Source of the DNA: JBMOKT01 sp049323895
GTDB lineage: Bacteria > Bacillota > Peptococcia > Peptococcales > BICA1-8
Direction of reading: 5' to 3'
Length of the DNA: 64,000 nucleotides
Assembly (NCBI GenBank): GCA_049323895.1
Contig: JBMOKT010000032.1
Span: 124,001 to 188,000 of the forward strand
This document shows, piece by piece, positions 1 to 7,071 of this stretch (its first letter is position 1; each line of letters opens with the position of its first letter). The translations under genes were made by a program, and so were the position numbers. The notes beneath the pieces are model-generated. The model did no database searches and was not told where the DNA came from. It saw only the letters and a list, made by a program, of their open reading frames with translations.

Positions 1-719
1 CAACAGGTTCCGCCAACTAGGAATACCCTTTCCACTGCATGCTGTTTAATGTGCCGATGGACTATACTGGCAACCTTTTGTACTACAGGCTTTACTACGG
101 GTAATATTTCCTGGTGGTTCTGAATATTTTTCTTTTTTTCCTCTGCCTGCTCAAAGGTAGTTTTATAAGCACCGGCAATAACCAAGCTAAAATGAGTTCC
201 GCCGGTAGGCTCATCGGCTACATAGATAACTTTTCCGTCATTAAAAACAGCAATACCCGTTGTTCCCCCGCCTATATCAACAACTGCCCCATCAGTAACA
301 CCAAGTACTTTGTTAGCTGCAGTAGGCTCATCAATTTCCAAGAAAACTTCAAACCCTGCAGCCTGGGCGACATTGACAATTGCCTTACGGTCATTCTTAT
401 ATGTACCTGGCGGATATGCCACTCCCGCTTCCAAAAGTTCTACGCCCAGCTGATCCTCAATTTGCTTTTTCAGGGTTCTTACAATATCAATTGCTCCAAT
501 ATAATCTACAACTAAGCCATCCTTCACAACCTGGGCAAACCTCATTGCGCCTGCCACCGGATTGCCGTCTTCATCAACTACAGCCAGTACAATATAAGCA
601 GTTCCTAAATCTACTCCAGTAAACAGCTTTTTACCTTTAATGGCTTCATCTTTACTAGGGGCTGTTATTTTTTGTTCAAATTCTTTTATTAAATTATCCG
701 CTGCTTTTAAATTTTCCAT
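1..719 (-). CDS. eutJ: EutJ-like Hsp70-fold chaperone, 3' end cut by window edge
   Basis: The first 239 codons of a gene that runs off the left edge. EutJ is a DnaK-fold ATPase-type protein found in ethanolamine and glycyl-radical microcompartment loci, where a chaperone role is proposed. Visible signatures in order are the phosphate-1 loop GVDLGT (residues 35-40), FPPGT-like YPPGT, the conserved IDEPTAA segment, phosphate-2 VDIGGGTTGI (from residue 147), TGGTHFS and, at the edge, the adenosine motif LVGGTC. These follow the order remembered for E. coli EutJ (about 280 aa), so some 40 residues lie outside. The start is supported by AAGGAG six bases upstream. It follows the amidohydrolase gene by 19 bases and is probably co-transcribed from the sigma-54 promoter at 1744-1761. 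Its presence suggests shell-protein genes to the left, which is inference. Confidence 0.88.
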   Translation of the reverse strand, partial: MENLKAADNLIKEFEQKITAPSKDEAIKGKKLFTGVDLGTAYIVLAVVDEDGNPVAGAMRFAQVVKDGLVVDYIGAIDIVRTLKKQIEDQLGVELLEAGVAYPPGTYKNDRKAIVNVAQAAGFEVFLEIDEPTAANKVLGVTDGAVVDIGGGTTGIAVFNDGKVIYVADEPTGGTHFSLVIAGAYKTTFEQAEEKKKNIQNHQEILPVVKPVVQKVASIVHRHIKQHAVERVFLVGGTC

Positions 720-738
720 AGTAATCTCCTTGATTATC

Positions 739-1668
739 TTAGCCTGCGATCATACCTTTTTTAGCCAGTTCCTTAATTACAGTTTCAATAATCAACTTTT
801 CCATATCTTGAGCATCGGTTTTTACTTCTGGTTTTACATCAATTCCTAAAATTCTAGCTGCATTTTTAAACATTACTTTTTCGCGTACTTCCTCTTTTAA
901 TGGAAGTTTTTTATAGTTTTCCAAGGCGTCTCTAAAGTCAACAAAAGGATGGGCACTTGCATAAAGCACCTTATCACTGATAATTGTATTTACTGCTTGC
1001 ATATAGGCTTCCGATTGAGGGAAAAATTCGTATTCCGAAAGCTCCAGGAATACATTTTCATTTCTCTGGGCCACAATTATCATTTCATTGACCCAGGGAT
1101 ATCCGCCATGGCTTATGATAATCTTTAATTCAGGAAAATCCCGTGCCACAAAATCAATGTATCTAGGCGCAACGTGGTCTATAACGGCATTAGGCACCAA
1201 TGTTGCAGGACCTGTAGTAATGACCAAAGGAATGTTTAGTTCACAGCATTTAGCATAAATAGGATAATATTTTGCATCGTTGACATAAATTTGCGCTAAG
1301 TAAGGGTCAATAGAAGCACCCTTTAACCCTTTATTCAGGACGTAATCTTTTAATTCCTCGATGGCACGCATTCCCTTATGGGGGTCCATACCGGCAAATC
1401 CAATAAACTTGTCAGGAAACATATTTACAAACTCTACCACGCTGGGATTGTTTGATTTTGCGGAATAGGTAGTTTCGCAGTCTCTTCCGGTAACAACAGC
1501 CTTATATACATTATGCTTGTCTAAGTCTGCCACAACCTCAGCCACGGTTTGGGGTTTCATCTTGTTGAAATCAATTGTTGCACATAAGCCTTTAAACATT
1601 TTGCTGTTGGCGATTCCTGATAGGGTTTCGGCTGTGTTTGGCCTAAACCTGAAGTCAATAATTTTCAT
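739..1668 (-). CDS. Amidohydrolase_2-type TIM-barrel protein with altered metal site
   Basis: A 309-aa protein of the amidohydrolase_2 superfamily (relatives include ACMSD and gamma-resorcylate decarboxylase). The fold is recognisable from the N-terminal IIDFRFRPN strand, KGASIDPY, ISHGGYPW and the late YASAHPFVDF strand. In canonical members the first strand carries His-x-His and the last an Asp that together bind a metal. Here both histidines are arginines (R7, R9) and the Asp position reads Ala/His, while the SHGG histidine remains. The protein may bind metal differently or be non-hydrolytic. Residues 275-309 form a charged helical C-terminal extension. The start follows a strong AGGAGG. 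It is the first gene of a leftward operon with eutJ, behind a sigma-54 promoter and two activator-site palindromes. Its substrate is unknown. Confidence 0.8.
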   Translation of the reverse strand: MKIIDFRFRPNTAETLSGIANSKMFKGLCATIDFNKMKPQTVAEVVADLDKHNVYKAVVTGRDCETTYSAKSNNPSVVEFVNMFPDKFIGFAGMDPHKGMRAIEELKDYVLNKGLKGASIDPYLAQIYVNDAKYYPIYAKCCELNIPLVITTGPATLVPNAVIDHVAPRYIDFVARDFPELKIIISHGGYPWVNEMIIVAQRNENVFLELSEYEFFPQSEAYMQAVNTIISDKVLYASAHPFVDFRDALENYKKLPLKEEVREKVMFKNAARILGIDVKPEVKTDAQDMEKLIIETVIKELAKKGMIAG

Positions 1669-1743
1669 GTTTATCCTCCTCTTATTAAAGTTAAATTATG
1701 GCATTACCTGCCCAAATCACAATGTTTTTTATAAATTTTATTA

Positions 1744-1761
1744 ATGCAAAATTTATACCAA
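1744..1761 (-). promoter_or_regulatory. Sigma-54 promoter for amidohydrolase-eutJ operon
   Basis: On the minus strand the sequence reads TTGGTAT, five bases, TTGCAT. The GG and GC dinucleotides are separated by exactly 10 bases, as required for a -24/-12 promoter. It lies about 75 bases upstream of the amidohydrolase start and downstream (in the transcription direction) of two palindromic activator sites. Confidence 0.8.
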
Positions 1762-1812
1762 CTTTATGGTTCAAAGGTTTATTTCAGTGAAACATCTATA
1801 GTTTAATGCCTC

Positions 1813-1828
1813 GTTGCACAACTGCAAC
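1813..1828. promoter_or_regulatory. Activator-site palindrome, copy A
   Basis: GTTGCA, four bases (CAAC), TGCAAC: a perfect six-base-arm inverted repeat. It sits 52 bases upstream of the leftward sigma-54 promoter, a usual place for an enhancer-binding protein. Four other copies of the same pattern flank the regulator gene. Confidence 0.75.
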
Positions 1829-1903
1829 ATTTAATTGTTTTAAAATTTTTGTACATAAGCATATTATTAGCTTTGACTGGTTTAATGCAATTTCGCACCA
1901 ATG

Positions 1904-1919
1904 GTTGCAAAATTGCAAC
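1904..1919. promoter_or_regulatory. Activator-site palindrome, copy B
   Basis: GTTGCA, four bases (AAAT), TGCAAC, again a perfect inverted repeat. It lies about 90 bases upstream of the regulator start and 143 bases from the leftward sigma-54 promoter, so it could serve both activation of the amidohydrolase operon and autoregulation. Confidence 0.75.
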
Positions 1920-2007
1920 ATTTTTATTGACTTGTTGTAAACTTATGATTAAAATTAAATTGAATCATAAATAAAAATTATATTTATTATAAACAGGGGG
2001 TGAAAGA

Positions 2008-3402
2008 ATGGCTGCAGAAAAGCTCCTTAACCAAGTTGCAGACTATTTTGAGAATATATTAGATTTGTTTAGCGACGGTATTTACATAACCGACTATACC
2101 GGAAAAACCTTAAAGGTAAACCAGGCCTATGAACGTCAAAGCGGTATCAAAGAAGAAGAAATCAGAGGAAAACTTGTCCAGGACTTAGTTAAAGAAGGTG
2201 TATTTGATACTGCCTTAAATCCGGAAATAGTCAAAACCGGAAAATGTAAAACATGTATACAAATTAATAAGAAGGGCCGGAAAATTATTTTAAATGGAAA
2301 CCCAATTTTTGACGAGCAGGGTAACGTGGCCTTAGTAGTTACCTTTGCAAGAGATATCACAATGCTTTCACAGCTACATGAACAAATAGAATCCCAACAA
2401 GAACTCATAGAAAAATACCACCATAAGTTCAAATATTACGAAAAAAATAAAACCTCCTCAGTAATAGCTGAAAGTCCTAAAATGCTTGCTCTATTAAACG
2501 TGATTAAAAGGGTAGCCAAAACAGACGCTTCAGTTTTATTATTGGGGGAAACCGGTGTGGGAAAAGATGTGGTGGCAAGAATGATTCACAAAAACAGCCC
2601 CAGAGTAAATGAATCGTTCTTTAAAGTAGACTGTGCTTCTATACCGGAAAATTTAATTGAATCAGAGCTGTTCGGTTATGCTCCCGGGGCCTTTTCCGGT
2701 GCCAACACAAAAGGCAAGCCTGGCTTCTTTGAATTAGCTGAGAAAGGCACTTTGTTCCTGGATGAAATAGGGGAAATCCCTTTGCCAATGCAGTCTAAGC
2801 TGCTAAGAGTTTTGCAGGATCAAGAGTTAATGGGCGTGGGGTCAACTAAAGTGAAAAAAGTTGATGTAAGGATTATCGCAGCCACTAACCGTGACCTTTT
2901 GCAGGATGTTAAAGATGGGAAGTTTAGAAGTGACTTGTACTATCGGTTACGGGTTGCAGTTATTGATATCCCCCCCTTGCGGGAAAGGCAAGATGACATC
3001 CTGCCTTTAGCCAAGTATTTCTTAGAAAAGTACGGCTCTAAATACAAAAAAGAAATGAACTTGAATGCAGAAACCCAAAATGTTTTTCTGCGCTACAATT
3101 GGCCTGGAAATGTCAGAGAGATGGAAAATTTGATTCAAAGCCTGGTAGTTACCAGAGATAAAGAACTGATTGAAGTTTGTGACCTGCCCGGTAATATGCT
3201 GAAAGATGAAAACTGCCTTAATAATAATTCTTTAATTTCTTCTGCGGTTGCCAACGGTAAAGGATTGAGTGAAATAATGGACGAAATTGAAAAAGACATA
3301 TTGGAGCAGGCTATTAATGAATTTGGTTCAGTTACCGCCGCCGCTAAATATCTACAAATTGATAGATCAACTATATTTCGAAAACTAAAAAAATTAAGTT
3401 AG
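2008..3402 (+). CDS. PAS-domain sigma-54-dependent transcriptional activator
   Basis: A 464-aa enhancer-binding protein. The N-terminal PAS domain (about residues 12-125) contains the LFSDGIYITD start typical of PAS folds and probably senses the inducer. The AAA+ domain (about 150-385) has Walker A GETGVGKD (180-187), the sigma-54 contact loop as GAFSGA (227-232) instead of the usual GAFTGA, Walker B GTLFLDEIGE, and a WPGNVREMEN segment. The Fis/TyrR-type helix-turn-helix is at residues 439-464 (SVTAAAKYLQIDRSTIFRKL). A GGGGGTG ribosome site precedes the ATG. It sits between two oppositely directed sigma-54 promoters with five matching palindromes, so it most likely controls both the amidohydrolase-eutJ and TRAP-isl operons. 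The sigma-54 gene itself lies at 40921. Confidence 0.93.
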   Translation: MAAEKLLNQVADYFENILDLFSDGIYITDYTGKTLKVNQAYERQSGIKEEEIRGKLVQDLVKEGVFDTALNPEIVKTGKCKTCIQINKKGRKIILNGNPIFDEQGNVALVVTFARDITMLSQLHEQIESQQELIEKYHHKFKYYEKNKTSSVIAESPKMLALLNVIKRVAKTDASVLLLGETGVGKDVVARMIHKNSPRVNESFFKVDCASIPENLIESELFGYAPGAFSGANTKGKPGFFELAEKGTLFLDEIGEIPLPMQSKLLRVLQDQELMGVGSTKVKKVDVRIIAATNRDLLQDVKDGKFRSDLYYRLRVAVIDIPPLRERQDDILPLAKYFLEKYGSKYKKEMNLNAETQNVFLRYNWPGNVREMENLIQSLVVTRDKELIEVCDLPGNMLKDENCLNNNSLISSAVANGKGLSEIMDEIEKDILEQAINEFGSVTAAAKYLQIDRSTIFRKLKKLS

Positions 3403-3486
3403 AAAATACGGCTTGCACCGACCCTTTGGCGACTGTGGAAGCCGATGTTGCACTTATACTTATTACTTTATAAAAGTTATACTTTC
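3402..3486 (+). repeat. Dispersed structured repeat, copy 1 (long form)
   Basis: Starts at the last base of the activator stop codon with the core ACGGCTTGCACCGACC and continues through TTTGGCGACTG and GCCGATGTTGC to a tail containing CTTATACTTATTAC and TAAAAGTTATA. CGGCTT pairs with the later AAGCCG, giving a hairpin-capable core. Closely related copies occur at 18841, 24034, 30645 and 47771. Copies 1 and 4 share the full roughly 85-bp length, so the element is a defined unit. Confidence 0.75.
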
Positions 3487-3538
3487 TAAAATAAGTACTA
3501 AAGAACTTTTAGCTTCATAAACACTATATATCTATTAC

Positions 3539-3587
3539 TAATAGCGTTGCAAAACAGCAACTTGGTTGCGTTTTTGCAACGCTATTT
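3539..3587. promoter_or_regulatory. Two adjacent activator-site palindromes in a larger inverted repeat
   Basis: Copy C (3546-3561) is GTTGCA-AAAC-AGCAAC with one mismatch; copy D (3565-3580) is GTTGCG-TTTT-TGCAAC. Together they sit in a bigger inverted repeat with arms AATAGCGTTGCAAAA and TTTTTGCAACGCTATT. The pair lies 120-155 bases upstream of the rightward sigma-54 promoter. The long arms could also form a hairpin that ends activator transcription, but no clean T-run follows. Confidence 0.7.
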
Positions 3588-3634
3588 TAATTCCTTTGTC
3601 CAAAACTAATTAGCTACTTTTTTCACAATTTAAC

Positions 3635-3650
3635 GTTGCGCAAATGCAAC
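3635..3650. promoter_or_regulatory. Activator-site palindrome, copy E
   Basis: GTTGCG, four bases (CAAA), TGCAAC. It lies 51 bases upstream of the -24 element of the rightward sigma-54 promoter and matches the other four sites. Confidence 0.72.
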
Positions 3651-3701
3651 ACCTATTTATTATAAAAATAATTAATTACACCCATTATCCGTTTTTAATA
3701 T

Positions 3702-3719
3702 TTGGCATTTATTTTGCAT
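3702..3719 (+). promoter_or_regulatory. Sigma-54 promoter for TRAP-isl operon
   Basis: TTGGCAT, five bases, TTGCAT: GG at 3704-3705 and GC at 3716-3717 are 10 bases apart, a close match to the -24/-12 consensus. A transcript from here would have a leader of about 120 bases before the dctP GTG start. Confidence 0.88.
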
Positions 3720-3849
3720 TAATATATAAATGCAAGCTGACAGGCTGTAAAAAACATTAGGGAGGTGTTCTGAAAAACTATAAAGGATACATAGAAGTAA
3801 GTTTTTTAGACCGGGGGCAAAGTTTTTTATGTAAAAAGGAGGATTCGTT

Positions 3850-4932
3850 GTGAAGAAATTTTTTGTTTATCTTTTAGTATTGGTATTTGTTATTGGTTTA
3901 GCTGCAGGCTGCGGCGGTCAAAAAGCCGAACCCGAAAAGAAAGATGATGGGAAAGCCGCTGAACAACCCAAAGAACCTGCCAAGAAAGAGTACAAATGGC
4001 GTCTTGCTCAATCAAAAGCTAGCCAACACCCAGTTTCACAAGGCTACAATAAATTTGCTGATATCGTAGCCGAAAAATCCAACGGAAGAATTAAAATTGA
4101 TGTTTTCAACGATGCACTTTTAGGCAGTGACCGCGAATGTATCGAAGGAGCACAAGCAGGAACTCTAGAATTTGCTGGTTCTTCTACTCCCAACATGTCT
4201 AGCTTTACAAACCTTTTTACTGCTTGGGACTTACCATATATATTTGAAAGTAAAGACGAAGTTTACAAAGTTATTGACGGACAACCAGGTGCTTTAGCCG
4301 CAAAAGAAATGGAAAAACACGGATTTAAGGTGATCTTCTTCCCTGACTATGGTTTCCGTCAAATCGTAAACAATCAGAAGGAGATAAAATTACCTGCTGA
4401 CATTAAAGGCATGAAAGTAAGAACTACTAACTCACCAATTGAGATAGCTGATTACAAAGCCTATGGTGCAAATCCTACTCCAATTGCTTGGGGTGAAGTT
4501 TATACAGCCTTGCAACAAGGTACAGTTCAAGGTGAAGGAAACTCCTATTCCTTACTTTGGGATACAAAACACCAAGAAGTGTTAAAGTATGCTACTGAAG
4601 TTAATTACAACTACAGTGCTGATATCCTAGTGATGAACAAGGCTTTATTTGACAGCTTAGACCCTGCAGACCAACAACTGCTTCTTGACGCCGGCAAGGA
4701 AGCTGTGGCTTGGCAGCGTAACAGAGCCAACGAAAGAGAAGCTGAAGCCGAAAAACAATTTATTGATTTTGGCATTAAAGTTTATAAACCAACCGCTGAC
4801 GAAATGAAAGAATGGAAGAAAATTGTTAAGCCAGTTTGGGATGAGTTTGTGACTCCCGGCAAAGCAGAACCGGAATACGTTGATTTAATTTTAAAAACTA
4901 TTGGCAAAACAAAGGAAGACATTTTCAATTAA
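3850..4932 (+). CDS. dctP: TRAP transporter solute-binding lipoprotein DctP
   Basis: A 360-aa extracytoplasmic binding protein of the DctP family that captures a carboxylate or sulfonate and delivers it to the TRAP permease. The signal peptide ends in lipobox LAAGC with the lipidated Cys at 21, followed by a charged linker rich in Glu, Lys and Pro. The mature part shows the DctP pattern, with KGMKVRTTNSP near the conserved ligand-binding arginine and TPIAWGEVYTALQQGTVQGE. The start is GTG, preceded by AAGGAGG. It is the first gene of the sigma-54 operon ending at 10922. A stable hairpin separates it from the permease gene. Isethionate is the likely ligand because the lyase is downstream; the sequence alone does not prove this. 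Confidence 0.92.
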   Translation: MKKFFVYLLVLVFVIGLAAGCGGQKAEPEKKDDGKAAEQPKEPAKKEYKWRLAQSKASQHPVSQGYNKFADIVAEKSNGRIKIDVFNDALLGSDRECIEGAQAGTLEFAGSSTPNMSSFTNLFTAWDLPYIFESKDEVYKVIDGQPGALAAKEMEKHGFKVIFFPDYGFRQIVNNQKEIKLPADIKGMKVRTTNSPIEIADYKAYGANPTPIAWGEVYTALQQGTVQGEGNSYSLLWDTKHQEVLKYATEVNYNYSADILVMNKALFDSLDPADQQLLLDAGKEAVAWQRNRANEREAEAEKQFIDFGIKVYKPTADEMKEWKKIVKPVWDEFVTPGKAEPEYVDLILKTIGKTKEDIFN

Positions 4933-4946
4933 ATAGTCCTAATTAT

Positions 4947-4973
4947 GTGTAGTGCCCATTTTGGGCACTACAC
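4947..4973 (+). promoter_or_regulatory. Intercistronic hairpin between dctP and dctQM
   Basis: Perfect 11-bp stem (GTGTAGTGCCC and GGGCACTACAC) with an ATTTT loop, followed by TATATAA instead of a T-run. It is therefore more likely an mRNA-stabilising or partial-attenuation structure that keeps binding protein above permease level. Confidence 0.65.
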
Positions 4974-5035
4974 TATATAATTCCCAGTTATATACTTACT
5001 CCGGTCTTATTCCTTTATTAGGAGGTCGCAATTTT

Positions 5036-6910
5036 ATGACAACAAATGTTGATTTAGCCTTAGAGACTAAAAAACCGTCATTACTTTCAAAAATAAATAA
5101 TAAATTTGAGGAATATGCTATTGTATTTGGCTTTTTAGTTTTTACTATTCTTATTAATTTACAGGTAGTAAATAGGTATATGCTTTCCTTCGTAGAAATT
5201 GCCAATATTACAACCTGGACTGAAGAGGTAGCCCGTTATTTCTTTATTTATATTTCCTACATCGGAGCTGCTTTAGCTATTAAAAAACGTTCAAATATTA
5301 GCGTTGATGCCCTAACCCGCTTATTACCAGATAACATTAAGAAATCATTAGAGTTGGCTACAATTTTATTGTCTTTTGGTTTATTTTATATTCTAATTAA
5401 GGGCGGATTGGAAAACTGTTACACCCAGCTAATTAGAGGTCAAGTAACACCGGCATTATTTATTCCAACCTATATACCTTATTTTGCAGTACCTTTTGGA
5501 ATTGCCCTGATGACTATCAGGACCTTTCAGGTCATGCTTGCAGACATGAAAGAAATGTCTTTGAAGCAAATTCTATTTTCTATAGCTTTGGCACTTGCTC
5601 TAATGGCCCCTGCCTTTATCCTGGCCAATGCTAAAGCAGCTGTGATACTTTTCTTTTATTTTGCCTTATTAATCTTGATTGGCATGCCAATTGCATTTGC
5701 TTTAGGTGCAGCAACTTTAATTACTACAATTGCTACCGATGCAATTCCTTTATCATTTTTTGCCCAAGCAGCATTTACGGGAATTGATAACTTCCCAATA
5801 ATGGCTATTCCATTCTTTGTTGCTGCTGGAGTAATTATGGGCGCGGGTGGTTTGCTAAAAAGATTATTAAACCTGGCAAACGAACTGGTTGGATTTTTTC
5901 CCGGAGGTTTAGCCCTGGTAACAATTGTAACATGCATGTTTTTTGCTGCTATCAGTGGTTCAGGTCCGGCAACTGTTGCTGCCGTTGGAACTATGATGAT
6001 TCCTGCTATGATTAGACAGGGTTACCATCCCGGTTTTGCTGCCGCTTGTGTGGCTGCCGCAGGTTCCATCGGTGTAATTATACCTCCAAGTAATCCTTTT
6101 GTTATTTATGGTGTAGTAGGAAGTCAATCCATTGGTAAACTTTTTATTGCAGGTGTAGTTCCTGGATTATTAATAGGGATTGCTTTATGCTCTGTTGCCT
6201 TTGTTATCTCCAAGAAAAACGGCTGGAGGGGTGATAAAGACAGAATTAATTTGCAAAATGTTTTCAAAGCTGCCTGGGATGCCAAACTGGCCCTCATGGT
6301 TCCGGTTATCATCTTAGGAGGCATCTACGGAGGCATCATGACACCCACGGAGGCATCCGCCGTGTCAGTAGCCTACGGTTTAATTATTGGTCTATGGGTG
6401 TATAGAGATATTAAATTTAAAGATGTATATGACAGTTTAGTCGAATCTGGGGTCACCCAATCAATTATTATTATCTTAATCGCAATGGCAACAATTTTTG
6501 GTCGCTTAATAACTATTGAAAGAGTTGCCGAAGCTGTAGCAGCTTTTGTCTTAAGCATCAGTACAAATAAGATTATAGTTTTAATGCTTATCAACATCTT
6601 CTTGCTTTTCGTGGGAACCATTTTGGAATGTTTAGCTGCTATTGTTATTTTGACACCTATCCTTCTGCCCATGATGTTAAAGCTTGGAGTAGACCCGGTA
6701 CATTTCGGTGTCATAATAGTGGTTAACTTGGCCATTGGCTTTATAACCCCTCCTGTAGGTGTAAACCTGTTTGTGGCCTCAGGTATATCTAAATTGAGAA
6801 TTGAGGAAATAACAGCCAAGGTAATACCATTGTTATTGGTTATGATAGCCATTTTATTGTTAGTCACCTATGTTCCACAGATTTCCTTATGGCTGCCATC
6901 ACTAATGTAA
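5036..6910 (+). CDS. Fused TRAP permease DctQM
   Basis: A 624-aa membrane protein combining the small (DctQ, about residues 20-185) and large (DctM, about 190-624) TRAP permease subunits, as in DctQM or SiaQM fusions. It moves the ligand inward using an ion gradient. The DctM part shows GMPIAFALG, the IMAIPFFVAAGVIM helix, the ATVAAVGTMMIPAM segment, IIPPSNPFVIYG and GFITPPVGVNLFVASG. An open frame extends upstream to 4952, but that region is the hairpin; AGGAGG eight bases before the ATG at 5036 fixes the start. The second transporter in this window (24124-25936) has separate subunits, so the two are not recent duplicates. Confidence 0.93.
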   Translation: MTTNVDLALETKKPSLLSKINNKFEEYAIVFGFLVFTILINLQVVNRYMLSFVEIANITTWTEEVARYFFIYISYIGAALAIKKRSNISVDALTRLLPDNIKKSLELATILLSFGLFYILIKGGLENCYTQLIRGQVTPALFIPTYIPYFAVPFGIALMTIRTFQVMLADMKEMSLKQILFSIALALALMAPAFILANAKAAVILFFYFALLILIGMPIAFALGAATLITTIATDAIPLSFFAQAAFTGIDNFPIMAIPFFVAAGVIMGAGGLLKRLLNLANELVGFFPGGLALVTIVTCMFFAAISGSGPATVAAVGTMMIPAMIRQGYHPGFAAACVAAAGSIGVIIPPSNPFVIYGVVGSQSIGKLFIAGVVPGLLIGIALCSVAFVISKKNGWRGDKDRINLQNVFKAAWDAKLALMVPVIILGGIYGGIMTPTEASAVSVAYGLIIGLWVYRDIKFKDVYDSLVESGVTQSIIIILIAMATIFGRLITIERVAEAVAAFVLSISTNKIIVLMLINIFLLFVGTILECLAAIVILTPILLPMMLKLGVDPVHFGVIIVVNLAIGFITPPVGVNLFVASGISKLRIEEITAKVIPLLLVMIAILLLVTYVPQISLWLPSLM

Positions 6911-7071
6911 AAATTGAAAATAAATTTAATAAGATAAACAAATTTAGTATTTAATTATTTTTATTTAAGATTAGTAAATATTTTAACAACTTAGCTAGTG
7001 CCTATATTAATTATTTTTTATTAATAGATGGAGAAAAATTTACAAACTTTGATTTAAGGAGGAAAAGCATT

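Noticed and set aside
4952..5035. N-terminal extension of the DctQM frame
   Set aside because: The extra 28 codons lie in the intercistronic hairpin and have no ribosome site; AGGAGG supports the ATG at 5036.
6911..7071. Separate sigma-54 promoter for the lyase gene
   Set aside because: No TGGC-N8-TTGC-like match with correct spacing was found, so the gene is taken as part of the dctP operon.
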